A DNA stretch of 35,200 nt from Candidatus Ligilactobacillus excrementigallinarum (GTDB taxonomy: Bacteria; Bacillota; Bacilli; Lactobacillales; Lactobacillaceae): contig DXFP01000060.1 in the NCBI GenBank assembly GCA_019114385.1, positions 1 through 35,200 of the forward strand, read 5' to 3'. A program made the position numbers and the translations under genes. The notes beneath the pieces are model-generated. The model saw only the letters and a list, made by a program, of their open reading frames with translations. It did not search any database and had not been told where the DNA came from. Of the stretch, positions 1 to 8,002 are shown in pieces (positions within the stretch are counted from its first letter, which is position 1; each line of letters starts with the position of its first letter).

Positions 1-16
1 TCTAAGGAGAGAAATA

Positions 17-703
17 ATGAATAATTTTGATCAAGATACCTTGAATACTCAAGGATTGAATCGATTCCTCTCAAAGATGTATGCATATATGGCAGGTGCA
101 GTCGCAATTTCTGCAATTATGGCATTTGTTACTGCGCGTTTTTTGCAAAATACTATTTTTGCAAGTCCAATGATGATGCTGGTATTAGGAATTGTTTCAA
201 TTGTGATGGTCTTTTCGCTATCATTTAATCCTAATCGTGCACCAGCAACAAGTATTGCTATGCTGTTCATTTATGCAGCAATTGAAGGAGTTTTCTTTTC
301 ATCAATTTTAACAACATTTGCTACTAAAAATATTACAATGGCATTTGTTTCAGCTGCAGTTGTTTTTGTAATATTAAGTATTTTTGGTTTGAATACAAAA
401 AAAGATTTATCACGTTTTGGTCGACAAGCAATGGCCGCTTTACTTGCGTTGCTGATTGTTTCAGTGATTAATTTATTCTTGCGCAGTACAGCAATTGAAT
501 ATGTATTCAGTTATGTTGGAGTTGTAATTTTTACAATCTTGACTGCTTGGGATACACAAAATATGAAACAATTATATCTGCAATATGGAAATCAATTTGA
601 AACAACAAGCCTTGCAGTAAATGGTGCATTACAACTGTACTTAGATTTTATTAATATGTTCTTGTATTTGCTACAAATTTTTGGACATAATGATGAAAAT
701 TAG
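17..703 (+). CDS. Bax inhibitor-1/YccA family membrane protein
   Basis: A 228-residue protein that is almost entirely hydrophobic after a polar N-terminus of about 20 residues. About seven membrane segments can be drawn (roughly 22-42, 50-70, 77-97, 104-124, 137-157, 164-184, 203-223). The pattern and the WDTQNMKQLY stretch in the loop before the last segment match the Bax inhibitor-1/YccA (UPF0005) family. Some members of that family leak calcium in a pH-dependent way, and some associate with FtsH. The role in lactobacilli is not settled. The start is supported by an AAGGAGA Shine-Dalgarno about 7 bases upstream. It is followed directly by a good terminator, so it ends a transcript that begins left of the window. 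The family call is confident; the function is inference. Confidence 0.9.
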   Translation: MNNFDQDTLNTQGLNRFLSKMYAYMAGAVAISAIMAFVTARFLQNTIFASPMMMLVLGIVSIVMVFSLSFNPNRAPATSIAMLFIYAAIEGVFFSSILTTFATKNITMAFVSAAVVFVILSIFGLNTKKDLSRFGRQAMAALLALLIVSVINLFLRSTAIEYVFSYVGVVIFTILTAWDTQNMKQLYLQYGNQFETTSLAVNGALQLYLDFINMFLYLLQIFGHNDEN

Positions 704-711
704 TCAAAATA

Positions 712-742
712 AAAAAATCACGGTTTATTCCGTGGTTTTTTA
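712..742 (+). terminator. Intrinsic terminator after the Bax-inhibitor-like gene
   Basis: AAAAAATCACGG pairs with CCGTGGTTTTTT around a six-base loop, with one G-T wobble, and the right arm runs into the T tract. It separates the first gene from the polA transcript. Confidence 0.85.
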
Positions 743-758
743 TTTTGTGCAATGATTT

Positions 759-767
759 TGGTAGAAT
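759..767 (+). promoter_or_regulatory. Candidate extended -10 promoter for polA
   Basis: TGGTAGAAT fits the extended -10 pattern TGnTATAAT and lies between the upstream terminator and the polA ribosome binding site. No good -35 is visible at 17 bases (TTTATT at 739-744), so the call rests on the extended -10 and on position. Confidence 0.4.
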
Positions 768-801
768 AAAGAAAGAGAATAAAAGACTGAAGGAAGAAAA
801 A

Positions 802-3480
802 ATGAGCTCAAATAAGAAATTATTATTAATTGATGGGAATAGTGTTGCTTTTAGAGCATTTTACGGATTATATAATCAAGTAGAAAAATTTACTAATCAT
901 GATGGGTTGCATACGAATGCAATTTATAGCTTTAAAATCATGTTGGATAAGTTATTAAAAAAAGAACAACCAACAAATATTTTGGTTGCATTCGACGCAG
1001 GAAAGAAGACTTTTAGAACAGAAAAATTTGCCGATTATAAAGGTCAACGTTCAAAAACTCCAAGTGAATTAACGGAACAGTTTCCATATTTACGTAAAAT
1101 GTTAACTGCATATGGAATTAAAAGTTATGACTTAAAGAATTATGAAGCAGATGACATTATTGGAACACTAGCAAATGAGGCGGAGAAACAAAATTACACA
1201 GTAAAGATTGTGACGGGTGATCGTGATTTAACACAGCTGGCAACAGATAAAATTACAGTTGCAATAACTAAAAAAGGTGTAAGTGAAATTGAAGAATACA
1301 CACCTGAATATATTAAGGAAAAATATGGATTATCACCAAAGCAAATTATTGATATGAAAGGTTTAGTAGGAGATAATTCTGATAATTATCCCGGTGTAAC
1401 CAAAATTGGTGAAAAAACAGCAATTAAATTATTGAAAAAATATCAAAACATTGAAGGTATTTATCAACAGATTGATAAAATGCGGAAGTCAAAAATGAAG
1501 GAACACTTAATTGAAGATCGTGAAAAAGCCTTTATGAGTAAAGACTTAGCAACAATCAGACAAGATGCTCCATTAAAAATCACACTTGCTGATACCGAAT
1601 GGAAAGGAATAAATACCGAAAAATTGCGTGAATTTTATCGGCAAATGGATTTTAAACGTTTCTTAACAGAAATGGACCAAAACCAATCAGAATCATCTGA
1701 TCAAACAAATGCAAAATTAGCTCAGGTTGAATATATTGAATTGACAAATGATAATCTTGATGAATTACAAAAACTTAATCCACAACAAATTACATTTAAT
1801 TTGGAAATGAATGGTGCAAATTATCATATAGCTGAAATTGTTGGCTTTTCATTAAAAATAAATGATACGTATTTTGTTGCTCGAGATAGTCAATTATTAC
1901 AACGACCAATTTTAAAGTCTATTATTGAAAATCCAGAAATCAAGCTGGATGTGTTTAATGCTAAGCGAAATTATGTAGGATTGAATCGTTTAAATATTCA
2001 AATGACTAATGTAGATTTTGATTTATTGTTGGTTTCATATTTATTAAATAATGGTGATAACAGTGATGATTTAGGAGTTGTTGCACATGAACATCAATAT
2101 TATGAAGTTGAATCAGATGAAGAAGTATATGGCAAGGGTGTAAAGCGTGCGATTCCAACCAATAATCAAAAATTTTACGAACATTTAGTCAGAAAAGTAA
2201 AAGCAATTGCTGACTTAAAGAAGTCTTTAATGGATGAATTAAAGGCGCATGAACAGGTTGAATTGTACGAAACAATGGAACGTCCATTATCTATTGTGCT
2301 TGCACAAATGGAAATTGCGGGAATTACTGTTGATACGCAACGTTTGAAGGAAATGCGCAGCGAATTTAAGGAACGCTTGGCAGAAATCGAGCAACAAATT
2401 TATCAGGAAGCCGGTGAAGAATTTAATATTGGTTCACCAAAACAACTAGGGGTAATTTTATTTGAAAAATTAAAATTACCAGTAATCAAAAAGACTAAAA
2501 CGGGATATTCTACAGCAGTAAGTGTGTTGGAACAATTACGCGGATTGAATCCAATTATCGATAATATTTTGAGTTATAGACAAATTTCTAAATTGCAATC
2601 CACGTATATTGAAGGTTTACTAAAAGTTGTTTCAGATGACGGCAAAGTGCATACACGTTATACACAGACCTTGACGGCTACTGGAAGACTATCCTCAGTA
2701 GATCCAAATTTGCAAAATATTCCAGTCCGATTAGAAGAAGGCCGGAAAATTAGAGCAGCTTTTGTTCCAAGTCATCCAAACTGGCAAATTTTTTCATCTG
2801 ATTATTCACAAATCGAATTGCGAGTATTGGCACATATTTCAGGTGATGAAAATATGCAGGAGGCTTTTAAGACTGGAGCAGATATTCATGCTAATACTGC
2901 AATGAAAGTTTTTGGTTTAACTAGTCCTGATCAGGTTACAGCAAATATGCGGCGCCAGGCAAAAGCAGTTAATTTTGGGATAGTTTACGGAATAAGTGAT
3001 TACGGTCTGGCTAAAAATATTGGTGTAACTCGAAAAGAAGCTAAACAATTTATCGACAATTACTTCGAAGCGTTTCCTGGTGTACATCGATATATGAAAG
3101 GAATTGTTGAATTAGCGAAGAAACAAGGATATGTAGAAACCTTATTTCATCGGAGACGTTACTTACCTGAAATTAATAGTAAAAATTATAATTTACGTTC
3201 ATTTGCAGAAAGAACCGCAATGAATTCGCCAATTCAAGGCAGTGCTGCAGATATTATTAAAATTGCAATGATTAATATGCAAAAAGAATTAAAGCAACGT
3301 GAGTTAAAAGCTAAAATGTTACTACAAGTACATGATGAATTAATTTTTGAAGCACCAGATGAAGAAATTCCAATTTTGAAAGAATTGGTTCCAAAGGTTA
3401 TGGATTCGGCGGTTAAACTCGCTGTACCTTTGAAAGTTGAGAGTGCTAGTGGTAAAACATGGTTTGATGCTAAAAAATAA
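802..3480 (+). CDS. polA: DNA polymerase I
   Basis: Family A DNA polymerase, 892 residues, for repair synthesis and Okazaki-fragment processing. The N-terminal 300 residues are the 5'-3' exonuclease (flap) domain, including VTGDRDLTQL and GVTKIGEKTA. The middle domain keeps the 3'-5' exonuclease fold but not its metal ligands: the positions of E. coli D355 and D424 are Asn (N333; the Asn ending NAKRN), so proofreading is expected to be absent, as in many Firmicute Pol I proteins. The polymerase domain has motif A DYSQIELR (D667), motif B RRQAKAVNFGIVYG (from R717) and motif C VHDE (D845). I chose ATG 802, with AAGGAAG just upstream. An in-frame TTG at 745 lies against the terminator and has no ribosome binding site. 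mutM follows after 11 bases. Confidence 0.97.
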   Translation: MSSNKKLLLIDGNSVAFRAFYGLYNQVEKFTNHDGLHTNAIYSFKIMLDKLLKKEQPTNILVAFDAGKKTFRTEKFADYKGQRSKTPSELTEQFPYLRKMLTAYGIKSYDLKNYEADDIIGTLANEAEKQNYTVKIVTGDRDLTQLATDKITVAITKKGVSEIEEYTPEYIKEKYGLSPKQIIDMKGLVGDNSDNYPGVTKIGEKTAIKLLKKYQNIEGIYQQIDKMRKSKMKEHLIEDREKAFMSKDLATIRQDAPLKITLADTEWKGINTEKLREFYRQMDFKRFLTEMDQNQSESSDQTNAKLAQVEYIELTNDNLDELQKLNPQQITFNLEMNGANYHIAEIVGFSLKINDTYFVARDSQLLQRPILKSIIENPEIKLDVFNAKRNYVGLNRLNIQMTNVDFDLLLVSYLLNNGDNSDDLGVVAHEHQYYEVESDEEVYGKGVKRAIPTNNQKFYEHLVRKVKAIADLKKSLMDELKAHEQVELYETMERPLSIVLAQMEIAGITVDTQRLKEMRSEFKERLAEIEQQIYQEAGEEFNIGSPKQLGVILFEKLKLPVIKKTKTGYSTAVSVLEQLRGLNPIIDNILSYRQISKLQSTYIEGLLKVVSDDGKVHTRYTQTLTATGRLSSVDPNLQNIPVRLEEGRKIRAAFVPSHPNWQIFSSDYSQIELRVLAHISGDENMQEAFKTGADIHANTAMKVFGLTSPDQVTANMRRQAKAVNFGIVYGISDYGLAKNIGVTRKEAKQFIDNYFEAFPGVHRYMKGIVELAKKQGYVETLFHRRRYLPEINSKNYNLRSFAERTAMNSPIQGSAADIIKIAMINMQKELKQRELKAKMLLQVHDELIFEAPDEEIPILKELVPKVMDSAVKLAVPLKVESASGKTWFDAKK

Positions 3481-3491
3481 GGAGGATGAAA

Positions 3492-4319
3492 ATGCCAGAA
3501 TTACCTGAAGTTGAAACTGTTAGACGCGGTGTATCAGAACAAGTATTAAATGTTCCGATAAAGCGAATTGATGTCCGATACTCAAAAATGATAAATGGCA
3601 ATGTTGATGAATTTAAAAATATATTAACTGGACAGAAAATTATCAAAATTGATCGGCGAGGTAAATATTTACTTTTTAGATTTTCTAATAACTACACGAT
3701 GATTTCTCATTTACGGATGGAAGGAAAATATTTAGTTGAATCTCATACTGAACCAATTGAGAAACATTCGCATGTTATTTTTGAATTAGCTGATGGACGG
3801 GATTTAAGATATAATGATACGCGAAAATTTGGACGGATGCAGGTAGTTAAAACTGATGATGAAATGTTATTGCCAGGAATTAAAAAGCTGGGTCCTGAAC
3901 CATTAAGTGCAGATTTTACAGTTGATGATTTTTATCAACGATTGCAAAAGAAAAAGAAAATGATTAAACCGGCATTGTTAGATCAAACAGTAGTTGCAGG
4001 TTTAGGAAATATATATGTTGATGAAGTTTTGTGGATGAGCAAGATTCATCCGCAAACACCTGCAAACCATTTAACAAAAACGGAAGTCCGAGAATTACAT
4101 GATAACATAATTAAAGAATTGAAATTGTCGATTGAAGCGCAAGGTACAACTGTATTTACATTTAAAACTGCTTTTAATCACGCTGGAGAATTTCAAAAAC
4201 AATTACATGTATATCGTAAAACTGGCGAACCATGTGAAAGATGCCAAACTCCAATTGAAAGAATTGTAGTTGGACAACGCGGAACACATATTTGCCCAAA
4301 AGAACAGAGGGTCAAGTAA
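3492..4319 (+). CDS. mutM: Formamidopyrimidine-DNA glycosylase
   Basis: A 275-residue Fpg/MutM, the bifunctional glycosylase/AP-lyase that removes 8-oxoguanine and formamidopyrimidines. The mature N-terminus PELPEVET carries the catalytic Pro and Glu. This fixes the start at ATG 3492, six bases after GGAGG, rather than at ATG 3486 inside the same context, because Pro must follow the initiator Met. LVAGLGNIYVDEVLW is the conserved helix-two-turn-helix signature. The C-terminal zinc finger has C248, C251 and C268, but the fourth ligand position is Glu (CPKEQ instead of the usual CPxCQ); see findings. It sits between polA and coaE in the usual Lactobacillales and Bacillus order, and its stop codon overlaps the coaE start (TAATG). 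Confidence 0.96.
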   Translation: MPELPEVETVRRGVSEQVLNVPIKRIDVRYSKMINGNVDEFKNILTGQKIIKIDRRGKYLLFRFSNNYTMISHLRMEGKYLVESHTEPIEKHSHVIFELADGRDLRYNDTRKFGRMQVVKTDDEMLLPGIKKLGPEPLSADFTVDDFYQRLQKKKKMIKPALLDQTVVAGLGNIYVDEVLWMSKIHPQTPANHLTKTEVRELHDNIIKELKLSIEAQGTTVFTFKTAFNHAGEFQKQLHVYRKTGEPCERCQTPIERIVVGQRGTHICPKEQRVK

Positions 4320-4915
4320 TGACATATATATTGGGGTTAACAGGCGGAATTGCAAGTGGAAAATCAACAGCAAGTCAAATTTTACGTGAATTTGGAGCGC
4401 AAATTTTGGATGCAGATTTAATTACGCATGAATTGCAGCAACCGTATCAGGCAGGCTGGAAACAAATTTACCAAGTTTTTGGAAAAGAATATTTTGAAGG
4501 CGACGAATTAAATCGAAAAAAACTAGGCAATTTGGTTTTCAATGATAATGAAGCTCTTGCCAAATTAAATCAGATTATGCATCCGTTAATTAGAACAGAA
4601 ATAAAACATCGAGTAGAAAAATTAAAAACCAAACACACTAAATTGATTGTAATTGACATGGCTCTCTTATTTGAAGATCATTATGAAAATCAATGTACAA
4701 GTACAATGGTGATTGATGTTTCACCTGAATGTCAAATTAGGCGGTTAATGAGCCGAAATCAACTTACGCGTGCACAAGCACAAGCTAGAATTTCTGCTCA
4801 AATGGAACGTACAAAAAGAAATCAAAAAGCTGATGATGTGATTGAAAATAATGGTTCGGTTGATGATTTAAAGCAAAAAATGCTAAAATGGTTGTCATCG
4901 AAAGATTTAATTTAA
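4319..4915 (+). CDS. coaE: Dephospho-CoA kinase
   Basis: A 198-residue P-loop kinase that phosphorylates the 3'-hydroxyl of dephospho-CoA, the last step of coenzyme A synthesis. The Walker A motif is GLTGGIASGKST at the N-terminus. DADLITHEL and the RRLMSRNQLTRAQAQARI lid region are typical of CoaE. I chose ATG 4319, which overlaps the mutM stop codon by one base and has AGAGGG upstream. A start 27 bases earlier would lie inside mutM and add nine residues unlike the family. Translation is probably coupled to mutM. nrdR follows after 15 bases. Confidence 0.95.
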   Translation: MTYILGLTGGIASGKSTASQILREFGAQILDADLITHELQQPYQAGWKQIYQVFGKEYFEGDELNRKKLGNLVFNDNEALAKLNQIMHPLIRTEIKHRVEKLKTKHTKLIVIDMALLFEDHYENQCTSTMVIDVSPECQIRRLMSRNQLTRAQAQARISAQMERTKRNQKADDVIENNGSVDDLKQKMLKWLSSKDLI

Positions 4916-4930
4916 AAGAGGTGAAATTGA

Positions 4931-5401
4931 ATGTTATGTCCTCAATGTCATAATAATAGTTCACGAGTAGTAGACAGTAGACCAGCTGATAATGGGAATG
5001 CAATTCGGAGAAGACGTGAATGTGAAAAATGCGGATATCGCTTTACAACATTTGAGAGAATTGAAGTTACTCCTTTGTTAGTAATTAAGAAGAATGGTGC
5101 ACGTGAAGAATTTAATCGTGATAAAATTTTGCATGGGATAATGCGTGCGGCAGAAAAACGTCCAGTTGGAATGGATAAAATTACAAATATTGTAGATGAA
5201 GTTGAACGGAAAATTCGGGCAGTGGGAGGAACTGAAGTATCGAGTCAATTAATTGGCGAATATGTGATGAGTATTTTGGCTGATGTGGATGATGTAACAT
5301 ATATCCGCTTCGCAAGTGTTTATCGCGAATTTAAAGATATGAAATCATTTGCTCAAGAACTGCAAGAATTAATGAAACGTAATCAAAAAGATGAAAATTA
5401 A
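4931..5401 (+). CDS. nrdR: Transcriptional repressor NrdR
   Basis: A 156-residue zinc-finger and ATP-cone regulator that senses ATP/dATP and represses ribonucleotide reductase genes. The zinc ribbon is CPQC...CEKCGYRFTTFE in the first 45 residues. The ATP-cone begins around VIKKNGAREEFNRDKIL. Length and both domains match the family exactly. The start has AAAGAGGTGA upstream. The order coaE-nrdR-dnaB-dnaI links dNTP supply control to replication start proteins, as in Bacillus. I did not find a convincing NrdR box in the window; its targets (nrd operons) lie elsewhere. Confidence 0.97.
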   Translation: MLCPQCHNNSSRVVDSRPADNGNAIRRRRECEKCGYRFTTFERIEVTPLLVIKKNGAREEFNRDKILHGIMRAAEKRPVGMDKITNIVDEVERKIRAVGGTEVSSQLIGEYVMSILADVDDVTYIRFASVYREFKDMKSFAQELQELMKRNQKDEN

Positions 5402-5419
5402 TAGAAAGGGCTGACGATT

Positions 5420-6748
5420 TTGAATCACAATCTTTTACCGACAGATCAATATAAAGTGGTTTCAAAGGCAGTACTTCAAGATTTTCATTTTGAAACAGTA
5501 TCACAGTTGTATCAACCGTTCATCGGTGCAACAAGTACATCATTGTTTTTAAATTTATCCTCTCAATTAGGAGTGGGAGATTACAATCAGTTAACTAATA
5601 ATTTAATTGAAGATTTATTGATAACGCTTGATATTAATATTGATGATTTACGTGAAAGTTTAAAAAAACTTGAGGCCGTTAATTTAATTCATACTTATGT
5701 TAACCGAAATGATCAAAAAATTCTTTTATTCGAATTATTGATTCCTAAAAATGGGCAGGAATTTTTCCGTGATTCATTATTAAGTTCAATGTTATTGCAA
5801 TATGTTGGCCAACAGCGTTTTGCTTTTCTACTTGATAAATTTGAAGGTAATCACTGGCAAACTCAGTCATTTGAAGAAGTTAGCGCTGACTTTGTAGATG
5901 CTTTTCAATTACCTAATCATCAAAATAAAGTCCAAGTTAACGCAAAGCAAAACGAAAAAAATATTAAATTGCCAAGTAAAGTTAATTGGCAACTAATGAA
6001 ACAAATGATTCAAAATTCATTTGTTCCTGGTGAAGAATTAGTACAGCATACAGAAATCATTAATACGGTTGCCGTGATGTATGGTTTGGATGAAGTTCAG
6101 CTTTTAAGATTGATGGAAAATGCGATGGATGTTGCACGTAATAAAGTTAATTGGAATCGATTCCGGAATTTAGCAGTTGAAAATTATGAATTTAGTTTAA
6201 AGACAGATGAAAGTAAGCAAGTACACCCTCAAACAAAGGATGATTCACAAAATAATAGCCAGTCTGACTTAATTACAGCTTTTGAAAATTATTCACCAAT
6301 GGAGTTTTTAGTTGCATTAAAAGAGGAACAGGGCATTGAAGCAATTTCAAATGAGGAGCGGATTACGATTTCAAATGCAGTTTCAAATGACAATCTTCCT
6401 CCAGCAGTCATCAATGTCTTGATTCATTATATGCTGGTTGATCAGGAAATGAGTTCATTGAATCGTAAGTATTTCGAAAGAACTGCGTTAGATTGGATGA
6501 AACATAAAATCGATACGCCGCAAAAAGCAATTGAGTACACCCAAAAGTGGCAATATGAACGGCAAAAGAAATCAACTTCTCAAGGTAAATATAATAGGAA
6601 AATAGGACGTAAACCGATCATTGAAAAGATGCCATATTGGGTAAATCAAAAGCAAACTAAAACACAGCAATCACAGAAAAAGCAATCAGGGAATCCAGAG
6701 GTTAAAGAGCAAATCCAAGACTTGCTTAATAAAATTAATCACGATTAA
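5420..6748 (+). CDS. dnaB: Replication initiation and membrane attachment protein DnaB
   Basis: A 442-residue protein of the Gram-positive DnaB/DnaD family. It is not the helicase: it loads the DnaI-helicase complex at oriC and restart sites. The N-terminal part (about 1-330) holds the winged-helix and DDBH1 regions. The DDBH2-like part includes SPMEFLVALKEEQG and the YxxxIAxDW-related motif around YFERTALDWMKHKI. The tail is basic and Gln/Lys rich. Translation starts at TTG 5420, nine bases after GAAAGGG; no ATG is available nearby. dnaI follows after 15 bases, which supports the assignment. Sequence divergence is high in this family, so the context adds weight. Confidence 0.93.
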   Translation: MNHNLLPTDQYKVVSKAVLQDFHFETVSQLYQPFIGATSTSLFLNLSSQLGVGDYNQLTNNLIEDLLITLDINIDDLRESLKKLEAVNLIHTYVNRNDQKILLFELLIPKNGQEFFRDSLLSSMLLQYVGQQRFAFLLDKFEGNHWQTQSFEEVSADFVDAFQLPNHQNKVQVNAKQNEKNIKLPSKVNWQLMKQMIQNSFVPGEELVQHTEIINTVAVMYGLDEVQLLRLMENAMDVARNKVNWNRFRNLAVENYEFSLKTDESKQVHPQTKDDSQNNSQSDLITAFENYSPMEFLVALKEEQGIEAISNEERITISNAVSNDNLPPAVINVLIHYMLVDQEMSSLNRKYFERTALDWMKHKIDTPQKAIEYTQKWQYERQKKSTSQGKYNRKIGRKPIIEKMPYWVNQKQTKTQQSQKKQSGNPEVKEQIQDLLNKINHD

Positions 6749-6763
6749 AAGAGGTGATTCTAA

Positions 6764-7705
6764 ATGGAAAACATTAGTGATGGGTTAAAACATCGATTTC
6801 ATGATCCGAAAATGCGTCAGCAGTATGTTGAATTATTTAATCGTGTAATGCAAGATTCAGAAGTTGCAAAATTTCTTCAAGATAATAGTGATGTCCTTTC
6901 TAGAAGTGATATTGTTAAGGGATTTAGCAAGTTATACGAATTTATGACGCTTAAGGAAGAAATTAAAGCAGGAAAAAAGACCTATGTTCCAGGTTATGAG
7001 CCTCATTTAATAACTAGTGATCATCAGATTGAAGTTGTATATCGGCCTACAAAAGAATATACGCAAAATCAACAAGAAAACAAATTGAAAAAGGCTATTC
7101 AGCAAATTGGTTTGCCAAAGTCATTAATTAATGCTCGAATTGAAAATTATGATTTGGATGGACGTGAAGAACCATTACGTGCGGCATTGCAATTTATTGA
7201 TGGTTGCTCAGCGTATTTGTTAAAGCATCAAAATCATTTTCCAAAAGGCTTATATTTATCAGGCAGTTTAGGAGTTGGCAAAAGTTATTTGTTAGCTGCA
7301 ACTGCGATTAAATTAGTTGAAAAAGGAATTGAGACGAAGTATTATCATTTTCCAACTTTTTCTGGAGAAATGATGAATTCAATCGGCGAAAATCGGACAA
7401 GTCAATTAATCAATCAAGTAAAAAATTATCCTGTAGTTATTTTTGATGATATTGGATCAACCCAAATCACTCCGTGGATGCGAGATAATGTTTTAGGAAT
7501 CATTCTTGAATATCGTATGAGTAACGAATTGCCAACATTATTCAGTTCTAATTTATCAATTGATGAATTAAGGGATCAATATTTAACAGTAAGTAATAAG
7601 GGTGATTCAGAACCATTAAAGGCAATGCGAATTACAGAAAGAATTCGTTTTTTAGCTAATGAGTATCAAATGGTCGGTCCTAATCGGAGAAACTTTCAAA
7701 ATTAG
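6764..7705 (+). CDS. dnaI: Primosomal protein DnaI (helicase loader)
   Basis: A 313-residue AAA+ ATPase that loads the replicative helicase onto DNA together with DnaB and DnaD. The N-terminal helicase-interacting region is about residues 1-130. The AAA+ core has Walker A GSLGVGKS (167-174) and Walker B VVIFDDIGS (D228, D229). The sensor-type SSNLSIDELRDQY and an arginine-rich end (RITERIRFLANE) follow. The start is ATG 6764, preceded by AAGAGGTGA. It closes the polA-dnaI run. No separate terminator is visible before the thrS leader begins within 10-20 bases. Confidence 0.96.
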   Translation: MENISDGLKHRFHDPKMRQQYVELFNRVMQDSEVAKFLQDNSDVLSRSDIVKGFSKLYEFMTLKEEIKAGKKTYVPGYEPHLITSDHQIEVVYRPTKEYTQNQQENKLKKAIQQIGLPKSLINARIENYDLDGREEPLRAALQFIDGCSAYLLKHQNHFPKGLYLSGSLGVGKSYLLAATAIKLVEKGIETKYYHFPTFSGEMMNSIGENRTSQLINQVKNYPVVIFDDIGSTQITPWMRDNVLGIILEYRMSNELPTLFSSNLSIDELRDQYLTVSNKGDSEPLKAMRITERIRFLANEYQMVGPNRRNFQN

Positions 7706-7713
7706 ACTTGCTA

Positions 7714-7966
7714 AAAAATAAAAATAGTGGTTAAATTAAAACTATAAAAGACAAACGGATCGTTAAGTTCAGGGAAAGAGGTCGTGACTGAAAGCCTCTT
7801 AGTATAACGCTCTTACCACTTTTATTTTTCCTACTAATCATAGGCAGGCGGCTTCCTGTTATCAGCCATAATGAGATGACCTTTGTCAGTTGATTAAGGT
7901 TAAATTGGGTGGAATCGCGTTTACAACGTCCCATGCATTGAGAAGTCAGTGCATGGGACGTTTTTC
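7714..7966 (+). promoter_or_regulatory. T-box leader (threonine) upstream of thrS
   Basis: A tRNA-sensing attenuator. The base of stem I pairs A/T-rich arms near 7714-7728 and 7818-7829. A distal hairpin AAGAGG...CCTCTT sits at about 7777-7802. ACC at 7815-7817, followed by A, is the likeliest Thr specifier; ACG at 7807 is an alternative. The T-box sequence is GGGTGGAATCGCG at 7907-7919, where the usual core is TGGNACCGCG, so one C is T here. The terminator is a 16-bp stem (arms 7925-7940 and 7947-7962) followed by Ts. Uncharged tRNA-Thr should favour the antiterminator and raise thrS expression. Class and gene partner are clear; the exact specifier is inferred by eye. Confidence 0.88.
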
Positions 7967-8002
7967 GTTTGTTTAATAATTATCTTTTGAGGAGGAAGTA
8001 CA

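Noticed and set aside
745-801. TTG start extending polA by 19 residues
   Set aside because: It begins against the upstream terminator's T tract, before the likely promoter, and has no Shine-Dalgarno; ATG 802 has one.
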